A stretch of 5,853 bases of DNA, taken from positions 1-5,853 of the forward strand of contig PHEM01000209.1 in assembly GCA_002842935.1 (NCBI GenBank). The letters are read 5' to 3'. Origin of the DNA: Alphaproteobacteria bacterium HGW-Alphaproteobacteria-13 (lineage in GTDB: Bacteria > Pseudomonadota > Alphaproteobacteria > Sphingomonadales > Sphingomonadaceae). A program made the translations under genes and the position numbers. This document shows, piece by piece, positions 1 through 5,356 of the stretch. The notes under the pieces were generated by a model. The model was not told the origin of the DNA. It saw nothing but the letters and a program-made list of their open reading frames with translations, and made no database searches. Position 1 is the stretch's first letter; every line of letters starts with the position of its first letter.

Positions 1-321
1 CCGCCCGCGCCGGAGGCCGCAGAGATCTACGCCGCGCCTGTGGCACTCATCGCGCCGCATGTCGACCTGTTGTTGTTCGAGACCATGTCCTCGGTCGATC
101 AGGCGCGCGGCGCGCTTCTGGCAGCAGCCAACGCCCCCTGCCCGGTCTGGCTGGCCGTCCCCGTCATGGACGAAGACGGCACGCGCCTGCGCTCGGGCGA
201 ACCGGTCGGCGCGCTCGCGCCGCTTCTGGCCGAGATGCCGCCCGCCGCGCTGCTGACCGAGGAACGGGCCGCTCCCGCCGCCGACATCGGCGTCGACCAG
301 CTCAACGCACCGATTCGCTAA
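1..321 (+). CDS. Homocysteine S-methyltransferase family protein, 3' end only (5' end outside the window)
   Basis: Frame 1 is open from the first base to the TAA at 319-321, giving the last 106 residues of a protein that begins upstream. The stretch DLLLFETMSSVDQA followed by PVWLAVPVMDEDGTRLRSGEP resembles the core of the homocysteine S-methyltransferase barrel (MmuM, BHMT, MetH N-terminal module), where a conserved FET precedes a strand and a D-G-x-x-L-R-x-G segment. These enzymes move a methyl group to homocysteine to make methionine, using a zinc ion held by three cysteines. Oddly, where the family normally continues as LLxNCS and later GGCCG, this protein reads AALLTEERAAP and stops about 20 residues later, with no zinc cysteine. 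It may be a shortened or inactive member. The stop lies 22 bases before queA, which suggests co-transcription. The family call rests on remembered motifs, not an alignment. Confidence 0.7.
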   Translation, partial: PPAPEAAEIYAAPVALIAPHVDLLLFETMSSVDQARGALLAAANAPCPVWLAVPVMDEDGTRLRSGEPVGALAPLLAEMPPAALLTEERAAPAADIGVDQLNAPIR

Positions 322-343
322 AGCCTTCGGCGCGCCCCGTTCC

Positions 344-1372
344 ATGCGCGTCGACGCCTTTGATTTCGATTTGCCGCCGGAGCGCATCGCCTTGCGCCCG
401 GCGCGACCGCGCGACGCCGCGCGGATGCTCGTGGTCGAAGGCGGCGGCAAGAGGACCGACGCGGGCGTCGGCGACCTGCCGCGCTGGCTGCGCCCCGGCG
501 ATTGTCTGGTGTTCAACGACACGCGCGTGATTCCGGCGCAGTTGGAAGGCAAGCGCGGAGACGCTCGAATCGGCGCGACGCTGCACAAGCGCATCGACCT
601 GCGCCGCTGGCAGGCCTTTGTCCGCAACGCGAAGCGGCTGCGCGTCGGCGAGAGTGTCGATTTCGGCGCGGGCGTCGCGGCGCTGGCCGAGGAGCGGCTG
701 GCGGACGGCAGCTTCGTGTTGGCTTTCGCGGGCGACGAGCCGGTCGAGCTGTTGCTGGAACGCGCGGGCACCATGCCGCTGCCGCCCTATATCGCGGGCA
801 AGCGCGGGGCCGACGACGCCGACCGCAGCGATTATCAGACGATGTTCGCGAGGCGGGACGGCGCCGTCGCCGCCCCGACGGCGGCGCTGCATTTCACGCC
901 CACGCTGCTCGCGGCGCTGGCGGCGGCGGGGGTGGCGAGCGAGACGCTGACGCTGCATGTCGGCGCGGGCACCTTCCTGCCGGTGAAGGCACAGGATACC
1001 GCCGATCATGTCATGCACGCCGAATGGGGCCGCATCGACGCCGACACCGCCGCGCGGCTGAACGCCGTGCGCGCGGGCGGCGGGCGCATCATCGCCGTCG
1101 GCACGACCAGCCTGCGCCTCCTCGAAAGCGCGGCGGGCGCGGACGGCACCATCGCGCCGTTCGAAGGCGACACGGCGATCTTCATCACGCCCGGCTATCG
1201 CTTTCGCGCGATCGATGGACTGATGACCAATTTTCACTTGCCGCGCTCGACCCTGTTCATGCTGGTCAGCGCGCTGATGGGGCTGGACGCGATGCAGGCG
1301 GCCTATGCCCATGCGATCACGCGGGATTATCGCTTCTACAGCTATGGTGACGCCAGCCTGCTGCTTCCCTGA
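344..1372 (+). CDS. queA: S-adenosylmethionine:tRNA ribosyltransferase-isomerase (queuosine synthesis)
   Basis: QueA transfers and isomerises the ribosyl part of S-adenosylmethionine onto preQ1 already placed at position 34 of GUN-anticodon tRNAs, giving epoxyqueuosine and releasing adenine and methionine. It is cytoplasmic. The 342-residue product has the family's usual length and full set of blocks: N-terminal FDFDLPPERIALRPARPRDAARM, FNDTRVIPA (residues 57-65), LHVGAGTFLPVK (from 204), EGDTAIFITPGYRF (from 274), TNFHLPRSTL (295-304) and the terminal YRFYSYGDASLL. The ATG at 344 is chosen because it gives the typical MRVDxFDFDLP start; no strong Shine-Dalgarno sequence precedes it, which fits translation coupled to the gene ending at 321. 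The partner gene tgt lies downstream on the same strand, separated by a cyclic-di-GMP gene. Confidence 0.97.
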   Translation: MRVDAFDFDLPPERIALRPARPRDAARMLVVEGGGKRTDAGVGDLPRWLRPGDCLVFNDTRVIPAQLEGKRGDARIGATLHKRIDLRRWQAFVRNAKRLRVGESVDFGAGVAALAEERLADGSFVLAFAGDEPVELLLERAGTMPLPPYIAGKRGADDADRSDYQTMFARRDGAVAAPTAALHFTPTLLAALAAAGVASETLTLHVGAGTFLPVKAQDTADHVMHAEWGRIDADTAARLNAVRAGGGRIIAVGTTSLRLLESAAGADGTIAPFEGDTAIFITPGYRFRAIDGLMTNFHLPRSTLFMLVSALMGLDAMQAAYAHAITRDYRFYSYGDASLLLP

Positions 1373-1388
1373 CCGGCCGTCATTTACC

Positions 1389-1443
1389 CTATTGCAAGGC
1401 ATTGCGGGCAATAGCGGTTGCACCAGCAGGGGACCGGCAACCG
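1389..1443 (+). promoter_or_regulatory. Structured leader: two adjacent hairpins ending at the start codon of the GGDEF-EAL gene
   Basis: Two perfect 7-bp inverted repeats lie end to end. The first pairs CTATTGC (1389-1395) with GCAATAG (1408-1414). The second pairs CGGTTGC (1415-1421) with GCAACCG (1437-1443), and its last base touches the ATG at 1444. The putative Shine-Dalgarno sequence AGGGGA (1428-1433) lies in the loop of the second hairpin. TTGC of the second hairpin could also pair with GCAA at 1394-1397 in the first, so alternative folds exist. No U-run follows either stem, so a terminator for queA is less likely than a translational control element. The pairing is directly visible; the regulatory role is inferred. 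Confidence 0.45.
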
Positions 1444-3630
1444 ATGGATATGCCATCGCGAATCGATTTTGGTGAAGAGGGGACCGCCGCCAGTGACGGG
1501 CAGCGCGGTTTTCTGGGCAAGCTCGGGTCGCGGATCGGCCGTTCGCGCGGCGACGTCGCGGCGCCGGGCCTGCACACGCGCGAGGCGCTGCTGCTGCTTC
1601 AGAATTACGAGGAAAGCGGCCGGGGCTGGTTCTGGTCCACCGACGCGGACGGGCGGCTGACCTATATCACCGACGCCGTCGCCGGGCTGATGGGAAAGAC
1701 GGGCGGCGACTTGCTGGGCACGCCCTTCGTCGACCTGTTCACGCCCGCCGACAGCCAGGGCGAGCGGCAGCGGACGCTGCCCTTCCTGCTGACGCGCCAG
1801 TCGAAATTCGACGAACTGCCGCTGAGCACGGTGGATGCGGAGGGCGAGCGCTGGTGGGCCGTGTCCGGGCGTCCCTATTTCGAAGGCGACAGGTTCGCGG
1901 GCTATCGCGGCAGCGGCACCGACATCACCGAACAGCGCCGCTCCGCCGAGGACGCCTCGCGGCTGGCGCTCTATGATTCGCTGACGGGTCTCGCCAACCG
2001 CTTTCACATCTCCAGGCGGCTCGATTCGACGCTGGCCGCCTTTGCGCAGCAGCAGCGGTCGTGCGCGATCATGCTGCTCGACCTCGACCGCTTCAAGCAG
2101 GTCAACGACACGCTGGGCCATCCGGCGGGCGACGCCCTGTTGCGGCAGGTCGCGGAACGGCTGCTCAAGATCGTCGGCGACAAGGAGATGGTCAGCCGTC
2201 TGGGCGGCGACGAATTCCAGATCATCCTTCCCGATGTCGAGGATCGCGGCAAGCTGGGCGACATGGCCGCCGACATCATCGCCAGCCTGTCGCAACCCTA
2301 TTCGGTCGAAGGCAGCCGCTGCATCATCGGCGCATCGGTCGGCGTCGCGATCGCGCCCTATGACGGGCTGACGAGCGAGGATCTGGTCCGCAACGCCGAC
2401 CTGGCGCTTTATGCCGCGAAGGGGGGCGGCCGGGGACGGTTCCGCTTTTATTCCAGCGACCTGCATCAGGCCGCGGAGGATCGCCGCGCGCTGGAGGAGG
2501 ATCTGCGCGACGCGCTCACGCGCGGCCAGATGCAGCTCAGCTATCAGCCGGTCGTCGAGGCCCGCACCAACATGGTGACGGGTGTCGAGGCGCTGATCCG
2601 CTGGAACCACCCCGAACGCGGCGCCATCTCGCCCGCGCTGTTCATTCCGATCGCGGAGGAAGCGAACCTGATCTGGACGCTCGGCGAATGGGTGCTGCGC
2701 AAGGCGTGCGAGGACGCCGTGCGCTGGCCGGGCGAGCTGCGCGTCGCGGTCAATGTCTCGCCGATCCAGTTCGCCAATCCGGACTTGCCGAAGATCATCG
2801 CCAACACGCTGGCGTCGACGGGGCTGCGGCCCGGCCGGCTGGAACTGGAAATCACCGAAGGCGTGTTCCTGGCCGATTCCGCCGAGACCGAACGCATGTT
2901 CAAGGCGCTGAAGGGCCTGGGCGTGCGGCTGGCGCTCGACGATTTCGGCACGGGCTATTCCTCGCTCGGCTATTTGCAGACCGCGCCGTTCGACAAGATC
3001 AAGATCGACCAGAGCTTCGTGCACGGCGCGACCGTGGACGGGTCGCGCAACGGCGCGATCATCGCCGCGATCGTCGCGCTGGCCGAAGCGCTGGAGATGG
3101 AGACGACCGCCGAGGGGATCGAATCGCTCGACCAGCTGGAACTCATCAGCAAGCTGAACGTCAGCCATGTGCAGGGCTATGTCTATAGCGCGCCCGTCAC
3201 GAGCGACGAGCTTGTCGAGCATGGCGAGGCCGGATCGTGGATCATCAAGCCGTCCGGTCCCGCGCGCCAGCGCAACGACCGTTTCCAGATGTTCCGCAGG
3301 GTCGGCGCGATCCACGGCAATCACCGCTATCATGTCGTGATCCGCAACCTGTCGGCGACGGGGGCCTTCATCGAAGGAATCCTGGACGTTCCGGTCGGGA
3401 CGCAGTTCGTGATCGACTTCGGCGAGGGGCAACTCGTCACGGCGACGGTGCGCCGCTCGACGCGCCACCAGCAAGGTGTCCAGTTCGAACAGTCGCTGGT
3501 CAGCGACGGCAATGGCGGGCTGTGCACGCGCCACCGCGTCTCTCCCTATCTGATCGCCGCCGCGACGCAGGCGCCGCGCGATCTGGCCGTGCCCGCCTTC
3601 AACACGACGAGCGACTGGGAAGCGGTCTGA
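1444..3630 (+). CDS. PAS-GGDEF-EAL-PilZ cyclic-di-GMP synthase/phosphodiesterase
   Basis: This 728-residue protein combines making, breaking and probably sensing cyclic-di-GMP. A PAS domain (about 55-165, from GWFWSTDADGRLTYIT to GTDITEQ) leads into a GGDEF domain (about 175-330; DSLTGLANR at 178-186, intact GGDEF at 254-258). An EAL domain (about 355-600) follows, with EAL at 382-384, NVSPIQF, ELEITEGVF, DDFGTG at 499-504, KIDQSFV, AEGIES and QGY. The metal-binding and catalytic residues therefore look complete in both enzyme domains. The inhibitory RxxD site expected five residues before GGDEF is absent (GDKE there). The C-terminal part (about 615-690) has the PilZ-like NLSATG at 635-640 preceded by an arginine-rich RFQMFRR. 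No signal peptide or membrane segment is seen, so it is probably cytoplasmic. The ATG at 1444 is preferred over TTG 1402 because AGGGGA lies 10 bases upstream. A nearby ATG at 1450 is possible. Net activity cannot be told from sequence. Confidence 0.95.
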   Translation: MDMPSRIDFGEEGTAASDGQRGFLGKLGSRIGRSRGDVAAPGLHTREALLLLQNYEESGRGWFWSTDADGRLTYITDAVAGLMGKTGGDLLGTPFVDLFTPADSQGERQRTLPFLLTRQSKFDELPLSTVDAEGERWWAVSGRPYFEGDRFAGYRGSGTDITEQRRSAEDASRLALYDSLTGLANRFHISRRLDSTLAAFAQQQRSCAIMLLDLDRFKQVNDTLGHPAGDALLRQVAERLLKIVGDKEMVSRLGGDEFQIILPDVEDRGKLGDMAADIIASLSQPYSVEGSRCIIGASVGVAIAPYDGLTSEDLVRNADLALYAAKGGGRGRFRFYSSDLHQAAEDRRALEEDLRDALTRGQMQLSYQPVVEARTNMVTGVEALIRWNHPERGAISPALFIPIAEEANLIWTLGEWVLRKACEDAVRWPGELRVAVNVSPIQFANPDLPKIIANTLASTGLRPGRLELEITEGVFLADSAETERMFKALKGLGVRLALDDFGTGYSSLGYLQTAPFDKIKIDQSFVHGATVDGSRNGAIIAAIVALAEALEMETTAEGIESLDQLELISKLNVSHVQGYVYSAPVTSDELVEHGEAGSWIIKPSGPARQRNDRFQMFRRVGAIHGNHRYHVVIRNLSATGAFIEGILDVPVGTQFVIDFGEGQLVTATVRRSTRHQQGVQFEQSLVSDGNGGLCTRHRVSPYLIAAATQAPRDLAVPAFNTTSDWEAV

Positions 3631-3643
3631 CGCCCTCGACATC

Positions 3644-3670
3644 GGTGCGCCCTGACCCTAGGCCCGCGCC
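3644..3670 (+). promoter_or_regulatory. Short hairpin directly before the tgt start codon
   Basis: GGTGCG (3644-3649) can pair with CGCGCC (3665-3670), including one G-U pair, and the 3' arm abuts the ATG at 3671. The only Shine-Dalgarno-like bases, TAGG (3659-3662), fall in the loop. The geometry resembles the leader of the preceding gene. In such GC-rich DNA a 6-bp stem can easily arise by chance, so this is a weak call. Confidence 0.2.
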
Positions 3671-4798
3671 ATGACTGACACCAGATTCGCCTTTTCCATC
3701 GCCGCGACCGACGGCGCGGCGCGCACGGGCGCAATCCATATGCAGCGCGGGACGATCCGCACGCCCGCCTTCATGCCCGTCGGCACGGCGGCGACCGTGA
3801 AGGCGATGCGCCCGGCGGAGGTCCGCGCGAGCGGCGCCGACATCATTCTCGGCAACACCTATCATCTGATGCTGCGTCCCGGCGCGGAGCGCATGGCGCG
3901 GTTGGGGGGCTTGCACGATTTCATGGGCTGGGACCGGCCGATCTTGACCGACAGCGGCGGATACCAGGTGATGAGCCTGTCGGCGCTGACGAAACAGAGC
4001 GAGGAAGGCGTCGCCTTCAAGAGCCATCTCGACGGATCGCGCCACATGCTGACGCCCGAACGCTCGATGGAGATCCAGCGCCTGCTGGGCAGCGACATCG
4101 TCATGGCGTTCGACGAATGCCCGCCCGCCGGGGTCGATGCGAAGCGCGCGGAGGCCAGCATGGAACGGTCGATGCGCTGGGCGGCGCGCAGCCGCGCGGG
4201 TTTCGACGCGGGCGAGAGCCATGCGGCGGGTGCGGCGCTGTTCGGCATCCAGCAGGGATCGCTCGACGAACGGCTGCGCGCGCGTTCGGCGGCGGCGCTG
4301 ACGGACATCGGCTTCGATGGCTATGCGATCGGCGGACTCGCGGTGGGGGAAGGGCAGGAGGCGATGTTCGGCGTGCTCGACTTCGCGCCCGCGCAGCTTC
4401 CCGCCGACCGGCCGCGCTATCTGATGGGCGTCGGCAAGCCCGACGATCTGGTCGGCGCGGTCGCGCGCGGCGTCGATATGTTCGATTGCGTGCTGCCGAC
4501 GCGCTCGGGCCGCAACGGGCAGGCCTTTACCTGGGACGGCCCGATCAACATCCGCAACGCGAAGTTCGCGGAGGACCAGCAGCCGCTCGACGCGTCCTGC
4601 GGCTGCCCGGTCTGCACGACCTGGTCGCGCGCCTATCTCCACCACCTCGTCCGCGCGGGCGAGATGCTGGGCGCGATGCTGATGACGCAGCACAATCTGC
4701 ATTTCTATCAGGCGCTGATGCAGGCGATGCGCGATGCGATCCTGGAAACACGGTTCGCGGCGTTCCAGAGCGATTTCGCGGCGCGTTACGGGAAATAG
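3671..4798 (+). CDS. tgt: tRNA-guanine transglycosylase (queuosine synthesis)
   Basis: Tgt exchanges guanine 34 in the anticodon of tRNAs for Asp, Asn, His and Tyr with the precursor preQ1; QueA, encoded upstream, acts on its product. The 375-residue protein carries the complete active site: TDSGGYQVMSLS with general acid/base Asp94, RHMLTPERSMEIQ, DIVMAFDECPP, QQGSLDERLR, GYAIGGLAVGEG, and the nucleophile Asp272 in DMFDCVLPTRSGRNG. The zinc site is CGCPVC (Cys310, Cys312, Cys315) with His341 in TQHNLHF. Every one of these positions is exactly 8 less than the Zymomonas mobilis numbering (Asp102, Asp280, Cys318/320/323, His349), so the gene is intact and from a related lineage. It starts 40 bases after the cyclic-di-GMP gene, with only a weak TAGG upstream, and likely belongs to the same operon. 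Confidence 0.98.
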   Translation: MTDTRFAFSIAATDGAARTGAIHMQRGTIRTPAFMPVGTAATVKAMRPAEVRASGADIILGNTYHLMLRPGAERMARLGGLHDFMGWDRPILTDSGGYQVMSLSALTKQSEEGVAFKSHLDGSRHMLTPERSMEIQRLLGSDIVMAFDECPPAGVDAKRAEASMERSMRWAARSRAGFDAGESHAAGAALFGIQQGSLDERLRARSAAALTDIGFDGYAIGGLAVGEGQEAMFGVLDFAPAQLPADRPRYLMGVGKPDDLVGAVARGVDMFDCVLPTRSGRNGQAFTWDGPINIRNAKFAEDQQPLDASCGCPVCTTWSRAYLHHLVRAGEMLGAMLMTQHNLHFYQALMQAMRDAILETRFAAFQSDFAARYGK

Positions 4799-4803
4799 GA
4801 TCA

Positions 4804-4833
4804 GCGCCTGCGCTTTTCGCGGGCGCAGCGTTT
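4804..4833 (+). terminator. Candidate terminator of the queA-tgt operon
   Basis: Five bases after the tgt stop, positions 4804-4812 pair with 4818-4826 in a 9-bp GC-rich stem with one G-U pair and a CUUUU loop. The stem is followed by AGCG and only three T (4831-4833), so the U-tract is poor. Its place right after the last gene of a co-directional run supports a terminator, possibly helped by the larger palindrome just downstream. Confidence 0.5.
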
Positions 4834-4837
4834 CATG

Positions 4838-4988
4838 ATTTCACGCGAAGACGCGAAGGCGTGAAGAGGTCGCATTTGCCGCAAAGCGGCTTTCTCCTTC
4901 GACCGCACGGCCAGCCGCGTCGTCGGAAGGGCAAGGGGCCTGTCGGCCCAGAGCATCTTCTTCGCGCCTTCGCGTCTTCGCGTGAAAT
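4838..4988. repeat. 151-bp palindromic element with octamer-built arms, between convergent tgt and nepR
   Basis: Positions 4838-4861 are the exact reverse complement of 4965-4988 (24 bp). Allowing two G-U pairs, the stem continues to 4869/4957, for 32 bp, around an 87-nt interior. Each arm is made of three 8-bp tandem units: CGCGAAGA, CGCGAAGG and CGTGAAGA at 4844-4867, mirrored at 4959-4982. The interior has smaller hairpins: GCCGC-AAA-GCGGC (4878-4890), CCTTC/GAAGG (4896-4900 with 4926-4930) and GGCC-TGTC-GGCC (4937-4948). There is no plausible gene in it. It could be a dispersed palindromic or miniature inverted-repeat element, and in either direction the transcript would form a strong stem that could end or protect the tgt and nepR messages. 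Family identity is not known from this window alone. Confidence 0.8.
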
Positions 4989-5021
4989 AAAAGCTTGCAC
5001 GATCTGGGCAGGAAAGCGCCG

Positions 5022-5192
5022 TCAGTTAAGTTTGTTTAGCAAATCCAGCATCGATTGCGGGATGCTTTCGTCGACGGCGGATTCATAAGCGCGGCGCAAG
5101 GCGACGTTGACGTCGCGCGCCTTATGGGGGATTTTCTTTTCATCGTCCTTGCCGGCTCGCTTTTCCGGAAGCGAACCGGGATCAGACGACAT
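5022..5192 (-). CDS. nepR: NepR, anti-sigma factor of the general stress response
   Basis: This 56-residue product is small and charged at its N-terminus, then carries the NepR core: a first helix around DVNVALRRAYESAV (27-40) and a second, ESIPQSMLDLLNKLN (42-56), matching the family pattern L-R-x-x-Y-x-x-x-x-x-E-x-I-P-x-x-x-x-x-L-L-x-x-L. NepR binds and holds the sigma factor EcfG. Under stress, phosphorylated PhyR binds NepR with its sigma-like domain and frees EcfG. The divergent phyR next door confirms the identity. The ATG at 5192 is the only normal start, since an in-frame TGA lies seven codons upstream. Its Shine-Dalgarno sequence is weak (GCGGA, inside a small CGGA-TAT-TCCG hairpin). 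A matching EcfG promoter lies upstream. Unlike the common nepR-ecfG arrangement, no ecfG follows; only the palindromic element and the end of tgt do. Confidence 0.9.
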   Translation of the reverse strand: MSSDPGSLPEKRAGKDDEKKIPHKARDVNVALRRAYESAVDESIPQSMLDLLNKLN

Positions 5193-5214
5193 GATCGGAA
5201 TATCCGCTGGTCAT
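5182..5214 (-). other. Candidate upstream mini-ORF overlapping the nepR start
   Basis: An ATG at 5214 (minus strand) opens a 10-codon frame, MTSGYSDHVV, that ends with TGA at 5184-5182, eleven bases inside nepR in another frame. A GAGG lies three bases before its ATG, a closer match to a Shine-Dalgarno sequence than anything before nepR itself, although the spacing is short. It could couple translation to nepR or be chance. No conservation can be assessed here. Confidence 0.25.
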
Positions 5215-5275
5215 GAACCTCGTGCTAACCGCGCCTAAACCAAACTGCAATGGTGCGTTTGTTTCTTCCCTGCGA

Positions 5276-5300
5276 AACCAATTTACGGCTAAATCGTTCC
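5276..5300 (-). promoter_or_regulatory. EcfG-type promoter for nepR
   Basis: Read on the minus strand, GGAAC (5300-5296), a 17-base spacer and GTT (5278-5276) reproduce the known EcfG/SigT promoter pattern GGAAC-N16-17-GTT. Transcription would start near 5268 and run about 75 bases to the nepR ATG. This fits the known autoregulation of the stress response, in which freed EcfG also raises its own inhibitor. The match and position are visible; use by EcfG is inferred from the family. Confidence 0.75.
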
Positions 5301-5307
5301 CGACAGG

Positions 5308-5324
5308 TGAAATTATGAATTTCA
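5308..5324. promoter_or_regulatory. 17-nt perfect dyad upstream of phyR
   Basis: TGAAATT (5308-5314) and AATTTCA (5318-5324) are perfect inverted repeats around ATG. The dyad is AT-rich within GC-rich DNA. It lies 8 bases from the -35 end of the nepR promoter and 32 bases before phyR. It could be an operator for either gene or a small hairpin in the phyR leader. No known regulator is recognised. Confidence 0.35.
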
Positions 5325-5345
5325 AAGGTCGCTGAGGGCCTGATC

Positions 5346-5351
5346 AGGAGG
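5346..5351 (+). promoter_or_regulatory. Strong ribosome binding site of phyR
   Basis: A full AGGAGG ends five bases before the ATG at 5357, the strongest Shine-Dalgarno match in this window, and it fixes the phyR start. It overlaps the 10-bp palindrome CCTGATCAGG (5339-5348). Confidence 0.85.
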
Positions 5352-5356
5352 TTTCT

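Noticed and set aside
322..343. A preQ1 riboswitch or other RNA element before queA
   Set aside because: The gap is only 22 bases and contains no recognisable aptamer.
1402..1443. TTG at 1402 as the start of the GGDEF-EAL protein
   Set aside because: The only purine-rich bases (AAGG) are two bases away, too close, while ATG 1444 has AGGGGA at a normal distance.
1384..3642. A 752-codon open frame on the minus strand opposite the GGDEF-EAL gene
   Set aside because: It mirrors a gene with clear domains, its product is arginine-rich without recognisable motifs, and such frames are common opposite GC-rich genes. The same applies to the long minus-strand frames at 302-1456 and 3599-4702.
4117..5088. 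A 323-codon plus-strand frame running from inside tgt through the palindrome into nepR
   Set aside because: It is out of frame with tgt, arginine- and alanine-rich, and crosses two better supported features.
5236..5259. EcfG promoter for phyR (TAAAC-N16-GTT)
   Set aside because: Only three of five bases match the GGAAC box; kept only as a weak possibility.
5280..5320. Housekeeping sigma promoter for phyR around TTTACG and AATTAT
   Set aside because: The spacing between the two boxes is about 23 bases, too long for a standard promoter.
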